This document shows, piece by piece, positions 8,313 through 10,590 of a stretch of DNA of 10,590 nucleotides. The DNA comes from Entamoeba invadens IP1 (taxonomy: Eukaryota; Evosea; Mastigamoebida; Endamoebidae), in assembly GCF_000330505.1 (NCBI RefSeq), contig NW_004191842.1, positions 34,605 to 45,194 on the forward strand, written 5' to 3'. The notes beneath the pieces are model-generated. The model searched no databases. It worked only from the letters and a program-made list of their open reading frames with translations, and was not told the DNA's origin. Both the position numbers and the translations under genes were made by a program. Each line of letters opens with the position of its first letter. The first letter of the stretch is position 1.

Positions 8313-8363
8313 CAGTTGGGCAATTAAACCTTAGCCCAGGAAATTAACCTTAGCCCAAAGAAA
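8313..8363 (+). repeat. MITE left terminal inverted repeat
   Basis: It begins CAGTTGGG and ends CCCAAAGAAA. An internal direct repeat, ATTAAACCTTAGCCCA then ATTAACCTTAGCCCA, is spaced 19 bases apart. Confidence 0.8.
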
Positions 8364-8479
8364 AATTAATTATTTTCTATTGTTATATTAAAATAATAAA
8401 CTATACCTAAATAAAAGAAAATTTTCTAAAACATTTGTTTTTTAGTAAAAACCCGTGTTTTTAAAGAAAAATATAGTAA

Positions 8480-8530
8480 TTTCTTTGGGCTAAAGTACAT
8501 TTCCTAGGCTAATGATTATTTTTCCTACTA
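8480..8530 (-). repeat. MITE right terminal inverted repeat
   Basis: On the plus strand it reads TTTCTTTGGGCTAAAG onward and ends TTTCCTACTA. It is the imperfect reverse complement of the left terminus. Confidence 0.8.
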
Positions 8531-8532
8531 TA

Positions 8533-8900
8533 TGTTTATAATATTTAATTGTTATTTTAATAATTTAATACACAAAAAACGTTTAAAAAATTATAGAAAT
8601 TAATTATAAAAATTAGAAATTTCATTTTATCTAAATATAGTTTATAACACTTATATAGTTTCTTAAACAAAATAATTAAAAGAATAAATAACTACGACTA
8701 GAAACAAGCGAAAATGTTTATTTCCAAATATTTTAAATAATTATCAAATTTAATAATAAAATATTTCTTATTTATTCTAATATTAATACAACAATTTGTA
8801 TTTTTATCTATAACACGCGTTTATAAAATCGAAAAAACCTTTTACATGCAATTTTAATGTATTTGCTCAGAAAAACAACGTTGAAACGGTACACATTTCA
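8533..8900. other. AT-rich intergenic region upstream of the RhoGEF gene
   Basis: No coding region or repeat was recognised. It presumably contains any upstream regulatory sites of the gene at 8945. Confidence 0.45.
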
Positions 8901-8925
8901 TATATAAAAAGCCAAATAATTGAAC
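8901..8925 (+). promoter_or_regulatory. Core promoter of the RhoGEF-like gene
   Basis: A TATA-like TATATAAAAAG (8901-8911) is followed by GAAC (8922-8925) and an A-rich initiator-like stretch, with the ATG at 8945. Order and compact spacing match the Entamoeba core promoter, and support the ATG at 8945 as the true start and hence the hydrophobic N-terminus. Confidence 0.6.
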
Positions 8926-8944
8926 TTCAAAACATAGTTTTAAA

Positions 8945-9703
8945 ATGTTATTCCCATTATTGTTAATACTCGTTCTCGAAGTCTCTTCACAATTTATTAC
9001 AAAAGAAAGTAAAAGAGATGTTCAAAATAACATAAATGTCGCTGTTGAAGAAGTCCGTCAAACCCGTATGAGAGAAAAGGATGCATTTATTGATGACTTG
9101 AAACAACAAATTTCAGAAAAGATAAAGAAGGTAAATATTGAATATCCACCTGGGGTAATTCGAAGAACTGCTCCTTCTAATAAGGCAAAAGGATCAGTGG
9201 TTGAAATGTATACCTCAGAACAAACGTACCATAATAAACTAATAGAATTAATAGAATATTGCTTTGACCATCCAAATGTATTTGGTCATGACATTGTGTA
9301 TGACTTGAAGACTATTATTCTCCAACAAACTGCTTTGTTGCAAATCGCACAAAGAGCTTCTAATGATCGAAATCCTGATGCTCTCAATACATTGTTTAAA
9401 GTTTTTATTAAGACTTTCAGTGGAAACAAAATGTTGAAAAACCTCTACATTAAGTACTCGAACAAAGATATTATTATTAATAAAATCAAAAAAAATCTCC
9501 CAAAAAACCAACGAATGGAAGCGCAATCATTGGCCACTGTTATTTTACAAAGATTACCAAGATACAGAATGTTGTTGGATGCAATTGGAAAGGCGGGTTA
9601 TAAATGGTTTCCCCTCTGGAAACAAACAAACAGCATCATGACAGAATTTCTTGCTGATGTGAACAATCAGTTAAGAGGTATTAACAATTTTTTAACTGTT
9701 TAA
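8945..9703 (+). CDS. RhoGEF (DH) domain protein with signal-peptide-like N-terminus
   Basis: This 252-residue protein carries a DH domain, which exchanges GDP for GTP on Rho/Rac-type GTPases that control actin. CR1 is visible as VVEMYTSEQTYHNKL (85-99; Glu87 at the position of the catalytic Glu), and CR3 as LQRLPRYRMLLDAIGK (201-216), matching the 'QRxxRYxLLL' signature. The domain spans about 84-246, close to normal DH length, and the protein ends there: no PH or other domain follows, whereas most such proteins have one. Residues 1-16 (MLFPLLLILVLEVSSQ) look like a signal peptide with likely cleavage after Ser-Ser-Gln; residues 25-65 are charged and helical. A secreted or lumenal DH domain would be odd, since its substrates are cytosolic; alternatives are a membrane anchor or a missed upstream exon, although a promoter sits just before this ATG. 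No disruption is seen. Confidence 0.75.
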   Translation: MLFPLLLILVLEVSSQFITKESKRDVQNNINVAVEEVRQTRMREKDAFIDDLKQQISEKIKKVNIEYPPGVIRRTAPSNKAKGSVVEMYTSEQTYHNKLIELIEYCFDHPNVFGHDIVYDLKTIILQQTALLQIAQRASNDRNPDALNTLFKVFIKTFSGNKMLKNLYIKYSNKDIIINKIKKNLPKNQRMEAQSLATVILQRLPRYRMLLDAIGKAGYKWFPLWKQTNSIMTEFLADVNNQLRGINNFLTV

Positions 9704-10192
9704 AAGGAAGGTTTTTGATGTTTTTATTTTTGTGTAAATAATTATAATGATAATGTAGTATCCTATTTATTAATTATAAATTATAAAATTGGAAGATACT
9801 TTGGTTTAATAAAACTAACTATATTTTATTACAAAAAACAATTTATTATTAATATTTTTTATAACCATTGAAAATCATATAACTAAAAAACCAAACGAAG
9901 AATCAAAATAATATCGAGACACTTTTATTTTAAATAATATCCTTAATTTGAATATACAACACATGTAAGTTAGAACTTGTAATCGATCTCAGTTGTTTTA
10001 CATTTTGTCTATTTTACATAAAAATTGTATAAATATAAATATTTAGGTTACAAGTTGGTTTAATAAATAAAAAGCACATTTCAGTTATTGTACATTGTGA
10101 TTTATTCGAACAATGTTATATAAAATCTGATTTGTTGTTATACATTCATTATTTTGAAATTTTTTTTAAGTTTTTTAATTGCCAAATTGTGT
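9704..10192. other. AT-rich region after the RhoGEF gene
   Basis: T-rich sequence directly after the stop (TTTTTGATGTTTTTATTTTTG) would suit 3' end formation. No other gene or clear repeat is recognised before the dispersed repeat begins near 10193. Confidence 0.45.
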
Positions 10193-10560
10193 TGTATCGA
10201 TTAAATAAACGATTACATGATTTATTCAATAAATTTTTAATTGTGCATTACAATTTTTATCATATATCTATTTCAATTTAAAAACTAACATTAAGTGGTT
10301 GCAATTGATCATGTACTAAAGAAACACAAACAAAAATGTTGTTTTATTATTTTAAACGTTAATTTTATGGATGTGAATGAAAATAATTCAACTAAAAGTT
10401 TGGTTTTATTTTAATTTTACTTTATTTTTTGATTTTTATTAACATTTTTGAAATAATACTAAATTTTTAATATTTTATGACAATAAATATTTTAATTTAC
10501 TCTAATTCACTAACAAGCCAGACTTTTATCAGCTCTTATTTATTAATACACTTCATTTTA
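10193..10560. repeat. Diverged dispersed repeat, right copy
   Basis: This is the partner of about 235-590, in direct orientation, sharing five ordered anchors at near-constant spacing. Between anchors the sequences differ considerably, so the two copies are old. The similarity may continue towards the window edge (GACTTT near 570 and 10520), so the limit is approximate. The two copies bracket the whole gene cluster at a distance of about 9.95 kb. Confidence 0.55.
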
Positions 10561-10590
10561 AAAATATAAAAATAACATTAATAAAACTTA

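Larger units (their letters stand above)
8313..8530. mobile_element. 218-base MITE with 51-base terminal inverted repeats
   Basis: The left terminus (8313-8363) and the reverse complement of 8480-8530 align along their length. The inner part is nearly identical (TTAGCCCAAAGAAA on both, AGGAAAT on both) and the outer part matches at roughly three of four positions (CAGTTGGG versus TAGTAGGA). TA flanks both ends (8311-8312 and 8531-8532) as a target duplication, which is the mark of Tc1/mariner/pogo-type insertion. The interior of about 116 bases is non-coding. Within each terminus the motif TTAGCC occurs twice, 18-19 bases apart, possibly a repeated transposase binding site. The element needs a transposase from elsewhere. 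Confidence 0.82.

Noticed and set aside
9248..9526. Minus-strand 92-codon frame
   Set aside because: It is opposite the DH domain of the RhoGEF gene, whose conserved motifs are on the plus strand.
1..10590. CRISPR array, tRNA or rRNA genes
   Set aside because: No regularly spaced repeats and no tRNA or rRNA-like conserved sequence was recognised on either strand.

Overview
The window looks like nuclear DNA of an Entamoeba species, most plausibly a repeat- and transposon-rich one such as E. invadens; the species is a guess. The signs are very AT-rich intergenic DNA, a GTTTGT 5' splice site, short 5' leaders preceded by a TATA-like box and a GAAC element, a prokaryote-type ATP sulfurylase of the kind Entamoeba keeps in its mitosomes, and fragments of the TLDc and RhoGEF families that are expanded in this genus.

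Layout. 1-720 is AT-rich DNA with one copy (about 235-590) of a diverged dispersed repeat. 724-1564 is a decayed TLDc-domain gene: a coiled-coil N-terminus, an in-frame stop, the start of a TLDc domain, more stops and a frame-shifted C-terminal tail. 1950-6480 on the minus strand is an ATP sulfurylase gene split into two exons (6480-6318 and 3057-1950). The exons join exactly across a 3,260-base intron that begins GTTTGT. Inside that intron, on the opposite strand, lies a pogo/Fot-type (DDE_1 family) DNA transposon with three consecutive reading frames (3192-3452, 3470-4828, 4962-5834). The sulfurylase also lacks one base near 2700; with that base the product would be 423 residues with every expected motif.

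6516-8900 has no intact gene. It contains a roughly 94-base HSP70 relic (7363-7456) of much higher GC content than its surroundings, and a clean 218-base MITE (8313-8530) with 51-base inverted termini and a TA duplication. 8945-9703 is a small intact gene with a full Entamoeba-like promoter. It encodes a RhoGEF (DH) domain protein that, unusually, starts with a signal-peptide-like hydrophobic stretch. 9704-10590 is AT-rich and ends with a second copy (about 10193-10560) of the repeat seen at the left edge.

The genes do not form a pathway. The region reads as a repeat-rich stretch where a metabolic gene has acquired a whole transposon in an intron, next to gene relics and miniature transposons. 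The points that deserve a second look are the transposon-filled intron, the signal-peptide RhoGEF, the MITE and the HSP70 relic.
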